A DNA stretch of 57,149 nt. It comes from Actinomycetes bacterium (GTDB lineage: Bacteria > Actinomycetota > Acidimicrobiia > Acidimicrobiales > Acidimicrobiaceae). The stretch spans positions 1 to 57,149 of the forward strand of contig JAKAQL010000011.1 in assembly GCA_021822605.1 (NCBI GenBank). The letters are read 5' to 3'. Below are positions 33,712 through 41,795 of the stretch, piece after piece (positions within the stretch are counted from its first letter, which is position 1; every line of letters starts with the position of its first letter). The translations under genes were made by a program, and so were the position numbers. Under the pieces are notes generated by a model. That model was not told the DNA's origin, did no database searches, and saw only the letters and a list, made by a program, of their open reading frames with translations.

Positions 33712-34151
33712 CGTGACCCTTGCGATGCAAATCATGACAAAGGCGGCCCTACGATACGACGGATCATCATCTCGTCACAGACCGCCTGGAGCGCAACAGG
33801 CGTATCATCAGTGTGCGACACGCCTCGCTGATAGCGTGGCGTAGAAGAGTCCTGTGCAAAACCGCCAACCCAACCAGTGGCCCTAGGTCTCAGTATCAGG
33901 CTCTCTTTATGCGCGAGAGGGCAAACTGTTCGTCCGCGCCCAACCACCGGCAGATCGCCTCAGGATGATCGATCATCTTTGGATAGCTCGATCATCTTTG
34001 GATAGCTCGATCATCTTTGGATAGCTCGATCATCTTTGGATGGCACAGGTGCTGATGAACCAGTTTGCGCCGTCCATCGCTCACCGGCGCAAACCCATCA
34101 ATGGCCGTCTTTCTACCATCTCCACTGCCTTCGGAGCACGTCGTATCCAGG
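33712..34151. other. Intergenic region between hypE and the amino acid permease
   Basis: About 440 nt between convergent genes hold no supported gene. They contain the 19-bp tandem array at 33971-34041 and a loose AGGCGG/CCGCCT pairing (about 33740/33783) that could help terminate hypE transcription. Confidence 0.5.
33971..34041. repeat. 19-bp tandem repeat, 3.7 copies
   Basis: GATCATCTTTGGATAGCTC is repeated at 33971, 33990 and 34009, with a partial fourth copy from 34028 to 34041; the full units are identical. It lies between two convergent genes. There is no spacer variation, so it is not a CRISPR. Confidence 0.95.
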
Positions 34152-35660
34152 TCAATCGGTCGTAATCGGTCGTGGCGCTTCAGCATCCTCCTGATCCAGA
34201 GTTTCAGCGCCTGCGGTCAGACTCAACCCCTCTGTCTGAGTCAACTTTTGGCCCACCTTGGCAGCGAGTTTGGGTGCTGAGAGGATGATCGCCACGCCGA
34301 CAATGATCCAGCCTCCGGAGACGACCGGGAACCAGGCCGATGCTCCTGTCGGATACGGAATGACGTTGCGATAGAGCGTATAGACGATGAGGATGCCAGC
34401 CAAAATGGGCAAAACGATCTCCCAAGTCGGGACAGAACCACGCTCCTTCACAAAGAGGAGCGTGAGGGCGCCAATCGTCGCCAAGAGATAGGCGAACAGG
34501 ATGATAAGCGTACCGATAGTGCCAAACCATAGAAACTCATCAAAGGCGGTGGCACCAAAAGCAAGTGCCGAGATCCAGGAGATCACCAGGATAACCCCGA
34601 CGATGAGCGTCGCTGCGCGAAGGGGCGTCCCCGTCTTGGCGTTCACCACCCCGATACCCTTCTCTCCGAAGGAGTCGCGAGAGAGCGAGTAGGCCAGGCG
34701 AGAGGCACCAACCGTCGAGGCAAGCGAACAGCCAAAAGCAGACACCACCGTCCCGAGAGTCACCACGTTACCGAGCCAGGAGGCGACGTACGTCGAGCCA
34801 AGCGTCCCAAGCAGGGAACCGGTGTTGGCAAAGGTATTCAGTTGATGCGCGCTGGTCCCAAACCCCATGACCTCTACGGCGGTCACGAAGATGAAGTAGA
34901 CACCACCGAAGATCGCGGTACCCACAATGGCCCGCGGGATGTCACGCCGGGGGTGTTTTGATTCCTCACCTAACGTGGCTGAGGCCTCGAAGCCTGCAAA
35001 GGAGAGGAAACCAAAGACGACCCCCAGGAATAGAGCTGAGAAACCGACGGTCCTGGAGGGTTCAAAGACGGTCATGGTGAAGTGTTGGCCCTCGGGGCCA
35101 TGGCCAACGATGAGCTTTATCAGCACGATCGCCGAAAGGATGACGATAAGGGCGACGGTGGTGAGCTCAGTCCCCAATAAGACTCGGGTTCCGTTCTTGG
35201 CTGGTCGAATGGCGAGATACCATACGCCAACTAGCTCGATCGCGGCCACCAAGAACGGTGCCCAGGTTGGAGGAGAGGACCAGATCGACAGGCTCTGCAG
35301 GAGCGCCGTCAAGAAGATCGCCGACGCCATCGCGGTCAAGAGTCCATAGAAGATATAGGTGCCCATCAGCGACCAGCCCGCGATCACGCCAGCGCGCGGA
35401 CCGAGGGTGGCACCGACAAATCCATACACCGAGCCAGAGTGATGAAAACGTTGCGTGAGTCGCGCAAAGACGTAGGCGATAAACAGCACCCCAACGAGCG
35501 CTATCACAAAGGTCAACGGCACTGCTCGCCCTACCGTCCCCACCGAACCCTGTGGGTTGATGTTGGCGGCCATAGAAGGCGCCATCAGTGCCACTGAGAC
35601 ACCGACCACCTGCCAGAGCGAGAGGCTCTTGGCGAGCTTTGGTCCTGATTGATCCGTCAT
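34152..35660 (-). CDS. APC-superfamily amino acid/polyamine permease
   Basis: This 502-aa integral membrane protein has about twelve to fourteen helices. The N-terminus shows the APC signature region (LWQVVGVSVALMAPSMAANINPQG), and TM6 has the conserved FLSFAGFEASATLGEESKHPRRDIPRAI stretch typical of the family. It is divergent from a glutamine-synthetase-like gene. Together with the RpiR regulator and amidohydrolase downstream of that gene, it probably imports the amine or amino acid that the module processes. The substrate is not determinable from sequence. Confidence 0.9.
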   Translation of the reverse strand: MTDQSGPKLAKSLSLWQVVGVSVALMAPSMAANINPQGSVGTVGRAVPLTFVIALVGVLFIAYVFARLTQRFHHSGSVYGFVGATLGPRAGVIAGWSLMGTYIFYGLLTAMASAIFLTALLQSLSIWSSPPTWAPFLVAAIELVGVWYLAIRPAKNGTRVLLGTELTTVALIVILSAIVLIKLIVGHGPEGQHFTMTVFEPSRTVGFSALFLGVVFGFLSFAGFEASATLGEESKHPRRDIPRAIVGTAIFGGVYFIFVTAVEVMGFGTSAHQLNTFANTGSLLGTLGSTYVASWLGNVVTLGTVVSAFGCSLASTVGASRLAYSLSRDSFGEKGIGVVNAKTGTPLRAATLIVGVILVISWISALAFGATAFDEFLWFGTIGTLIILFAYLLATIGALTLLFVKERGSVPTWEIVLPILAGILIVYTLYRNVIPYPTGASAWFPVVSGGWIIVGVAIILSAPKLAAKVGQKLTQTEGLSLTAGAETLDQEDAEAPRPITTD

Positions 35661-35738
35661 ATCCCCCTCCTTTTCTCCTGGACCTCGACCCCCGCGTTGC
35701 CCAGCCTATGAATAGGATGGACCCATGAGGATCAGGCC

Positions 35739-35767
35739 GTTGCGTAACAATCGTGTTGCGTAACAAT
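35739..35767. promoter_or_regulatory. Direct repeat in the permease/ligase divergent promoter region
   Basis: GTTGCGTAACAAT occurs at 35739-35751 and 35755-35767, a 16-nt period (about 1.5 helical turns). It lies about 80 nt upstream of the permease start and 75-105 nt upstream of the ligase start. It may bind the RpiR-type regulator encoded in the same module. Confidence 0.45.
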
Positions 35768-35843
35768 GTTTTAGCACGTTCAGTTGATACAGGTGACGTA
35801 TTTTTGTTAACATTTAATTGCCGACGTTAGAAGGGGAATAACG

Positions 35844-37202
35844 ATGACCGAAGGACAGGCACCCACACTCGATGAGGGCAAGCTGCATGCCGCGGAGACT
35901 CGGCTGCGCAAGCACGAGATCGACGCGATCGCACTGACCTATGTGGACAACGCCGGCATCGTGCGCGTCAAGGCTATCCCCGTTGAGCGGTTGGATGCCG
36001 CGCTGCGCAACGGCGTTGGTATGTCACCGGTCTTTGACGCCTTTCTCTTCAACGATGCGATCACGCAATCCCGGTACTCAGGCGGGCCAATGGGGGATCT
36101 TCGCCTCTTCCTCGATCTCGACTCACTCTCACCGATTCCAGCCATGCCTGGCTGGGCGTTTGGCGCCGTCGATCGCTTCAATCAGCACCTCGAACCCCAT
36201 CCGAACTGTTCTCGTGGATTCCTCCGTCGTCAACTCTCTCATCTTGGCGAGCGAGAGGTTCTGGTAAAGATGGGCTTTGAGATCGAATGGGCGATCTCTA
36301 AGAGTGGCGATCAACACTTCGTACCGGCCACCGATGGATCGGCGTACGGACTCACCCGTATCGTCGACGTCGCCGAGTACTCTCGAACACTCCTGCTCAA
36401 CCTGCGCAACGCTGACCTCCTCATTGAACAGTTCCATCCCGAGTATGCCCCAGGCCAGTTCGAGGTCTCACTGCCAGCGATGCCGCCGCTCGCCGCTGTC
36501 GACAGGCTTATCCTCGCCAAGACCATCATCAGAGCGACAGGTCGTGCCTTTGGACTCAGCACCTCCTTCGCTCCGGTCGTCGAGGTCAATGGTGTCGGCA
36601 ACGGCGGCCACGTCCACCTGAGCGCGACCAAAGCTAACTCTCCGATCTTTGGGGGCGGTGCGGGCCCAGGCAACCTTACTCCAGCCGGTGCCGCTGCTCT
36701 GGCCACCCTGCTCGAATGGCTCCCGGGTCTCCTCGCGATCGGCGCGCCTTCGCCAGCGAGCTACCTCCGACTCGTGCCGAGTCACTGGGCAGGTGCCTTT
36801 CAGTGCTGGGGCATCGAGAATCGAGAGGCCGCCTTGCGACTGGTGGCTGAGTCAAAACTGGTGAGTGCCGCCAACGCCAATCTCGAGGTCAAGTGTTTCG
36901 ATCAGAGCGCCAACCCCTATCTCGTTGCTGGCGCCTTGCTGGCGGGCCTGGCAACCAGCTTGGATAGCGGACCTCCGTTACCTGATCCGGTGGGGTCAGA
37001 CCCCGTCGGAGTGCCCGATGCAATCCGGCTTCCCCAGTCGCTCGATGAATCACTCGCCAGGCTCTGGACGCTGAAGCCTCTGCTTGACGCGATGGGACCG
37101 GAGCTCACTGAGGCCTTTACCGCCGTTCGAAAGGCCGAACTCGCCCACTTCGGGTCGGCCGCCCCTGAACAGATCGTTGCCGAGACACGGTGGGTCTACT
37201 GA
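35844..37202 (+). CDS. Glutamine-synthetase-like ligase (GlnA-like, amine substrate)
   Basis: This 452-aa protein of the glutamine synthetase superfamily starts at an ATG with AGAAGGGG upstream. The beta-grasp region (AIALTYVDNAGIVRVKAIP) precedes the catalytic domain with MGFEIEWA, EYAPGQFEVSLPA, NGGHVHLSA and the WGIENREAALRL region. The length and divergence from housekeeping GlnA suggest a gamma-glutamyl-amine ligase (as in actinobacterial GlnA3/GlnA4-type enzymes) or the C-terminal half of FluG. It is the first gene of an operon with an RpiR regulator (TGATG overlap) and an amidohydrolase, opposite a permease. A role in amine or amino acid use is inferred. Confidence 0.85.
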   Translation: MTEGQAPTLDEGKLHAAETRLRKHEIDAIALTYVDNAGIVRVKAIPVERLDAALRNGVGMSPVFDAFLFNDAITQSRYSGGPMGDLRLFLDLDSLSPIPAMPGWAFGAVDRFNQHLEPHPNCSRGFLRRQLSHLGEREVLVKMGFEIEWAISKSGDQHFVPATDGSAYGLTRIVDVAEYSRTLLLNLRNADLLIEQFHPEYAPGQFEVSLPAMPPLAAVDRLILAKTIIRATGRAFGLSTSFAPVVEVNGVGNGGHVHLSATKANSPIFGGGAGPGNLTPAGAAALATLLEWLPGLLAIGAPSPASYLRLVPSHWAGAFQCWGIENREAALRLVAESKLVSAANANLEVKCFDQSANPYLVAGALLAGLATSLDSGPPLPDPVGSDPVGVPDAIRLPQSLDESLARLWTLKPLLDAMGPELTEAFTAVRKAELAHFGSAAPEQIVAETRWVY

Positions 37203-38089
37203 TGACCCAGAGCACCGTCGCCGAAGTCATTCGAGCACAAGTCGATTCACTCACCAAGTCAGAACGCAAGGTCGCAAAGCTCCTCCTCGAGGACTATCCC
37301 GTCTCTGGACTCGCTGGCATCCCAGCAATCGCTGAGGCGGCTGGAGTCAGCGCACCAACCATCGTCCGTTTTGTCACCAAACTCGGTTTCAGAAACATCG
37401 CTGAGATGCGGGAACAACTCCAGAATGAGATCAGCATTCGCCTCGCCTCGCCACTCGAGCGACTCGGGCCAGGCGATGACCATGCTCCGATCACCCTGCT
37501 CGGCAGCTCTGAGGCGGAGCTCCTTGATGCGGTCACTCGGAGTTTTGTCTCGGTCAACCCCAACGAACTCGAACAGTTTCTTCAGCACCTCTGCGATCTC
37601 GACCGCGAAATTATCCCTATTGGGGGGCGAATCTCTCACGTGCTCGCCCAGCATCTCTCCTGGTCATTGCAGGTACTCCGACCAAGGGTGCGAGTCGCTC
37701 GTTCGTCGCCTGGAGAGCGGATCAACCTCTTACTCGATGTCGATCATCGTTCGGTGGTAGTGGCCTTTGACTATCGGCGTTATTCGCCTGACACCATCCG
37801 CTTCGTCGAGGTCGCCAAGGCCGAAGGAGCCACCGTCCTTCTCGTGACCGACCCCTATCTCTCCCCTGCCGCCAAGAACGCCGACGTGGTGCTCACCTCG
37901 GCGATCAGCTCGTCGGGGGTCTTCGACGCCTTGACCCCCTCCTTCGCACTCGTCGAGGCACTCTTGAGCTTGATCGCGAAACGTCTCGGGGGTCCGGCCA
38001 CTGACCGGGTGGCGAAGTATGAAAAACTCACCGTGAGGATTCTTGAGAACGACCGAAACATCATCGGCTCCTACCGTGGACAGGGTTGA
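37202..38089 (+). CDS. RpiR-family transcriptional regulator
   Basis: This 295-aa protein has an N-terminal winged HTH_6 domain (about 1-75; SERKVAKLLLEDYPVSGLAGI, SAPTIVRFVTKLGF) and a C-terminal SIS sugar-isomerase-like sensor domain (about 110-245; REIIPIGGRISHVLAQHL, VAFDYRRYSPDTIRFVEVAK). The start ATG shares a base with the stop of the ligase gene (TGATG). Regulators of this type usually control the operon they sit in; the direct repeat at 35739-35767 is a candidate target. The ligand is unknown. Confidence 0.9.
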   Translation: MTQSTVAEVIRAQVDSLTKSERKVAKLLLEDYPVSGLAGIPAIAEAAGVSAPTIVRFVTKLGFRNIAEMREQLQNEISIRLASPLERLGPGDDHAPITLLGSSEAELLDAVTRSFVSVNPNELEQFLQHLCDLDREIIPIGGRISHVLAQHLSWSLQVLRPRVRVARSSPGERINLLLDVDHRSVVVAFDYRRYSPDTIRFVEVAKAEGATVLLVTDPYLSPAAKNADVVLTSAISSSGVFDALTPSFALVEALLSLIAKRLGGPATDRVAKYEKLTVRILENDRNIIGSYRGQG

Positions 38090-38094
38090 CGAGC

Positions 38095-39243
38095 ATGCCA
38101 AGTCTAAGAGCTAAGGGGCAAGAGCTCGCCGAGGACATCGCAGCGCTACCCCTCGTCGATCACCACTGCCATAGCTTCTACTCCGCACCGCTCACAGACG
38201 ACCAAGTCGAGGACAACCTCACCGAGTCACCCGACGCACGGGCCGCGCGCACCTCAACCTTTGACTCCAATCTCGGCCTCACCGTGCTCCGCTGGGCTGG
38301 ACCCTTATTGGGTCTTGAACCCCCAGTCGGACGTCGGGCCTACCTCGATGCGCGACGATCGCTTACTCCAGGCGAGCTCATCAACCGCTCACTCACAGGT
38401 GCTGGGGTGAGTGATCTCCTCATCGACACCGGGTTCCACGCTGAGGATCTCATCCAGTTGGAGGAGCTCGCCACCCTCAGCTCTGCAAACGTCCACGAAA
38501 TCCTCCGTATTGAGGCCCACGCTGAGCGGCTGCTCGCAGAGGCCGGATCTGCGGAGGCCTTTATCGATGCCTGGCCAACCTTCCTCGCGAACCTCGACCC
38601 GAGGGTGGTGGGCCTCAAATCGGTGGCCGCGTATCGATGTGGACTCGACCTCATGGGGGAGTGCCCCTCTCGTTCCGAGATCCTCTTCGCGCTGGGTCAC
38701 GAACTCACACACGCTCCTCTTCGTCTCACCGATCCCATAGTTATCAGTTACCTCGTCATCACCGCCATCGAGATCACCCACCTGCCTGTTCAATTTCATG
38801 TCGGTATCGGTGATCCAGAGGTACGACTTGCGACCGGACGCCCTGGCCATCTTCAGGACCTGATCGAGTTTGCCAACCGGCTTGAGACGCCGATCTGTCT
38901 CCTGCACTGTTACCCCTATCACCGCGAGGCTGCCCTCCTCGCACACGACTATCCCAACGTCTACCTTGATCTCGGGCTCGCACTCAACTTTGTGGGTCCA
39001 CGGGCGACCGAGATCCTGGCAGAGACGCTAGAGCTCGCTCCCTACGCCAAAGTCCTGTACTCCTCTGATGCCTTCGGTCTCCCGGAGCTGAACTACCTCG
39101 GGGCCGTGCAATTTCGAACCGCACTCTCCAAGGTCCTTGGAGACTTAGTCGACCAACAGTATCTGGTGGATCGTAGCGCCCTGCGCCTAGCGGAGCTGAT
39201 GACCTCTGCTACCGCCAAGGAGTTATACCGACTCCCAATCTAG
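38095..39243 (+). CDS. Amidohydrolase, FluG N-terminal-domain-like
   Basis: This 382-aa metal-dependent hydrolase of the amidohydrolase_2 type starts at the ATG at 38095, five bases after the RpiR stop. Metal ligands are suggested by VDHHCHS (residues 21-27), the strand HVGIGD, LLHCYPYHREA and the final SSDAFGLPEL aspartate. In eukaryotic FluG and nodulin/GS fusions a domain of this kind is joined to a glutamine-synthetase-like domain; here the two are separate genes in one operon. It may hydrolyse the product or a precursor of the ligase reaction. The exact substrate is unknown. Confidence 0.85.
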   Translation: MPSLRAKGQELAEDIAALPLVDHHCHSFYSAPLTDDQVEDNLTESPDARAARTSTFDSNLGLTVLRWAGPLLGLEPPVGRRAYLDARRSLTPGELINRSLTGAGVSDLLIDTGFHAEDLIQLEELATLSSANVHEILRIEAHAERLLAEAGSAEAFIDAWPTFLANLDPRVVGLKSVAAYRCGLDLMGECPSRSEILFALGHELTHAPLRLTDPIVISYLVITAIEITHLPVQFHVGIGDPEVRLATGRPGHLQDLIEFANRLETPICLLHCYPYHREAALLAHDYPNVYLDLGLALNFVGPRATEILAETLELAPYAKVLYSSDAFGLPELNYLGAVQFRTALSKVLGDLVDQQYLVDRSALRLAELMTSATAKELYRLPI

Positions 39244-39554
39244 GCAACGGGCTCAAACCGACCAGCCACCATCTGCCGTTGATGGACAGAGTCATTATCG
39301 TGTACCATCTCAAGGCCGACGCAAGGATACCTGCTAAGGCTAAGTGGTGGGTCTCCCTCATCGTTGCCGAAACGATGGGAGTGGCGTTGCGTGCGGCCCA
39401 CGATTGAGTTCTCAACACACCAGGGCTTTCTTGCCTTTTCTTGTCGGCAAGGTGAAGCGTTCGTTAGCATGTATGGCTGTGTGATAACACTGTGTCATAA
39501 CAGAGTCCAGCTGCGTGGTGCGGAATTTTCCTACAACGGTGTCGCGCCGACGAA
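39244..39554. other. Intergenic region after the amidohydrolase gene
   Basis: About 310 nt without a supported gene. A 64-codon open frame at 39364-39558 has no ribosome site and no recognisable sequence. Confidence 0.4.
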
Positions 39555-39790
39555 TTGAGACGGTTTTTAGCACAACGCAAGGTGATCACCATAGACGAGT
39601 TGAATGCGGCCTTCGAGTCAGCTGTCGATGTCACGGTGTTGCACAGACTGGCTGAACTCGAGTATGACACAAGCTAGTCGCATCGGGAACGCTACTTGAC
39701 CCTAGGAGAGGTCGCTCGCTTCGACGCGCTTGAACTGTGGATAATTTTGGCCGTTTCACGGTCGTCGCTCCACTCGAAGAGTTGGTGGGC
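39555..39790 (+). pseudogene. Decayed winged-helix-like small protein gene
   Basis: Reading from the TTG at 39555 gives RRFLAQRKVITIDELNAAFE, then VDVTVLHRLAELEYDTS. A TAG stop follows at 39675-39677, after which the same frame continues SHRERYLTLGEVARFDALELW. This matches, from memory, a widespread small bacterial protein in which the joined segment reads YLTSYSHRG-YYTL-EIARFD-GLW. After 39740 the frame seems to shift. The internal stop plus later frame loss support a pseudogene. Its neighbours are the catabolic module and a VapBC pair, so this may be the edge of an acquired region. Confidence 0.65.
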
Positions 39791-40137
39791 CACAGGGGTC
39801 GGCCATCACGTCGCAGAAGCGGATGCCATACCGCAGGTAGGTACCCAAGGGCGCCCTCATGTCGTGAGTACCCGAGGAACGCCTCACGAGGGAGGTAGAC
39901 CTATGCTGGGTCGCACCACTCTTTTGTGAACGACTCCACATGGAGAACAGTCAAGGCGTGAACTTGGGGTCGTAGACCAAGAGGCACGCGACTAGTGGAT
40001 GCGCGACAAGGATCACTCCTGTCGAACCAGAGCGACCGGATTCACCTGCAGGCACCGTGTTTGCCGGCCTGCTTCCCTGGATATGACCGAGGGCCAAAGT
40101 TGGTGCTGGGTCTGATGAGAGCAGAGACAGAATATGT

Positions 40138-40143
40138 GTATAC
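40138..40143 (+). promoter_or_regulatory. -10 element of vapBC, probably leaderless
   Basis: TATACT ends 7 nt before the vapB ATG at 40151, with no ribosome site between. This spacing puts the transcription start at or next to the start codon, so the mRNA is probably leaderless, a frequent arrangement for actinobacterial TA operons. Confidence 0.5.
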
Positions 40144-40150
40144 TATGTGT

Positions 40151-40354
40151 ATGTCACGTACCAACATCGACATCGATGATAAGGCCTGTGATGCGGTGAT
40201 GCGCCGCTACCACCTCGCCACCAAGCGGGAGGCGGTAAATTTCGCTCTACGAACCATCGCCTCGGAAGCTCTTGACCTCGATGAGGCCCGTCGGTTACGC
40301 GGATCGGGGTGGGAGGGCGACCTTGAAGAGCAGCGTTCGAGTCGAATCGGATGA
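40151..40354 (+). CDS. vapB: VapB-type antitoxin
   Basis: This 67-aa antitoxin begins SRTNIDIDDKACDAVMRRYH and continues TKREAVNFALRTIASEALDL, the ribbon-helix-helix pattern of VapB (DUF2191) proteins. It is followed by an acidic, Trp-containing tail (GSGWEGDLEEQ) that would block the toxin active site. The start is at 40151; an upstream extension of the frame is not needed. It overlaps vapC by 4 nt. It is expected to repress its own promoter together with VapC. Confidence 0.88.
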   Translation: MSRTNIDIDDKACDAVMRRYHLATKREAVNFALRTIASEALDLDEARRLRGSGWEGDLEEQRSSRIG

Positions 40355-40740
40355 TCCTGGTTGACACATCGGCCTGGATCGAGTTTTTGCGAGACACTGG
40401 TAGTCCGAGCTGCGAGAGAGTTACCGAGCTCCTTGGTCTAGAGATCGCTACTTGTGATCCGGTCCGTATGGAGGTCCTCGCGGGTGCACGCAGCGAAGCT
40501 CATCTCCGGGCCCTTCGCGGCCTTCTCGCACGTGCCACCACTCTTCACACATCGCCCACCGACTACGAGGATGCCGCCGTGCTGTACCGAGGATGCCGCA
40601 GCGGCGGTGAAACCGTTCGTAAGTTGATCGACTGTCTCATCGCCGCCCATGCCGTTCGCGCCCGAATACCACTCCTCCATGTCGACGCTGATTTTGATGT
40701 GCTCGCGCGTCACACGCCGCTGATGCTCGATCGCGTCTGA
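40351..40740 (+). CDS. vapC: VapC-type PIN-domain toxin ribonuclease
   Basis: This 129-aa PIN-domain endoribonuclease has the expected acidic residues: Asp5 in ILVDTSAW, Glu in RMEVLAGA, Asp in LIDCLIAAHA and Asp in LLHVDADFD. The ATGA overlap with vapB is typical. The active site looks intact, so the pair is probably functional. Targets in this family are tRNAs or rRNA; the specific target is unknown. Confidence 0.92.
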   Translation: MILVDTSAWIEFLRDTGSPSCERVTELLGLEIATCDPVRMEVLAGARSEAHLRALRGLLARATTLHTSPTDYEDAAVLYRGCRSGGETVRKLIDCLIAAHAVRARIPLLHVDADFDVLARHTPLMLDRV

Positions 40741-40940
40741 AGGTATGGTGCCTTCGGACAAAGTCTTACGTCAACCAAAGGGCAAGGTCGAGGTGGGCTC
40801 TTGAGTCAGGGCTCGCACGAACCGCCTCGGACTCAATGAATGTGTGCCAATTCTCATCGGCCCAAGACAGCTAGTGCGAGCACCACAAACACCTCGACGG
40901 AGCAGTGACCTCCAAAGCATCTTGCACTAGTCTGTAGCTC

Positions 40941-41537
40941 GTGGGGCAGAGGATCGAGCCACTGACGCAGACGAATTGGGAGGACTTCGCCTCCTTGTGC
41001 AGGGCCATGGGATCCAATCGTTCGTGCTGGTGTCTGTGGTGGCGCGAGGACGGGAGTAGAGGCGAGGGTGCCGCTCGATCGAGGGCACTAAACCTCGTCC
41101 GCACCTGTGCGCATCCGATTGGCGCACTTGCCTACGAAGGAACCCAACCAGTCGGGTGGGTAGCGGTTTCACCGCGTTCGGAGTACATTCGTCTCAACCG
41201 AGCGAGGGACACTGCACCAGTTGGCCCTCTCGAAGGAGTCTGGGCAGTGCCTTGTTTCTTCGTGTTACCTCCTTTTCGTGGCAAAGGAGTCAGCCGTCAA
41301 CTCCTCACAGCCGCGCTTGCCATCGCACAGGCTTACGGCGCTGACGCAGTGGAAGGAGTCCCAGGAGATCCAGCTACTAAGCAACGGACGTCAGCGGCCT
41401 CCTACACCGGGACGGTAGCCCTTTTCGCCAGAGCGGGCTTTAGCGAGGTCGCACGTAGAACCAAGAGCGGGCGCGTAATCATGCGTCGCCAACTCGGCCA
41501 ACCTCGGGGTGAGGATCCAGATCGAGATGAGGGATGA
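40941..41537 (+). CDS. GNAT-family N-acetyltransferase
   Basis: This 198-aa protein starts at a GTG. The acetyl-CoA binding motif is in VPCFFVLPPFRGKGVSRQLLTAAL (motif A, with R-GKGV), followed by a C-terminal ALFARAGFSEVARRT strand-helix. An N-terminal SCWCLWWRE segment resembles a subgroup of actinobacterial GNATs. The substrate is unknown. It stands alone between VapBC and the oxygenase-like gene. Confidence 0.85.
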   Translation: MGQRIEPLTQTNWEDFASLCRAMGSNRSCWCLWWREDGSRGEGAARSRALNLVRTCAHPIGALAYEGTQPVGWVAVSPRSEYIRLNRARDTAPVGPLEGVWAVPCFFVLPPFRGKGVSRQLLTAALAIAQAYGADAVEGVPGDPATKQRTSAASYTGTVALFARAGFSEVARRTKSGRVIMRRQLGQPRGEDPDRDEG

Positions 41538-41795
41538 TTGCTACAAGGGAGGTAACACCTTCGAACAACGGCGCTGTCGCGTCTTGCTCGTGATCGGAGA
41601 GTCGGACCCTTGAGGCACGCACTCGCCCACAGGTGCCCAGACATGACCATGGGTCCGCGATCGACTACACACAGGCGTATGAGACTCAGTCTCTACCAAA
41701 CGGACCCAACTGAGCACGGATGGACATCTTGAGATCCGCGGAGTATCTATCGATCAGCTGTTCATCACACTCGTGTCAGTCGGTACACCCAATGG

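Noticed and set aside
33971-34041. Tandem 19-bp units considered as a short CRISPR array
   Set aside because: The units abut directly with no spacers, and no cas genes are nearby.
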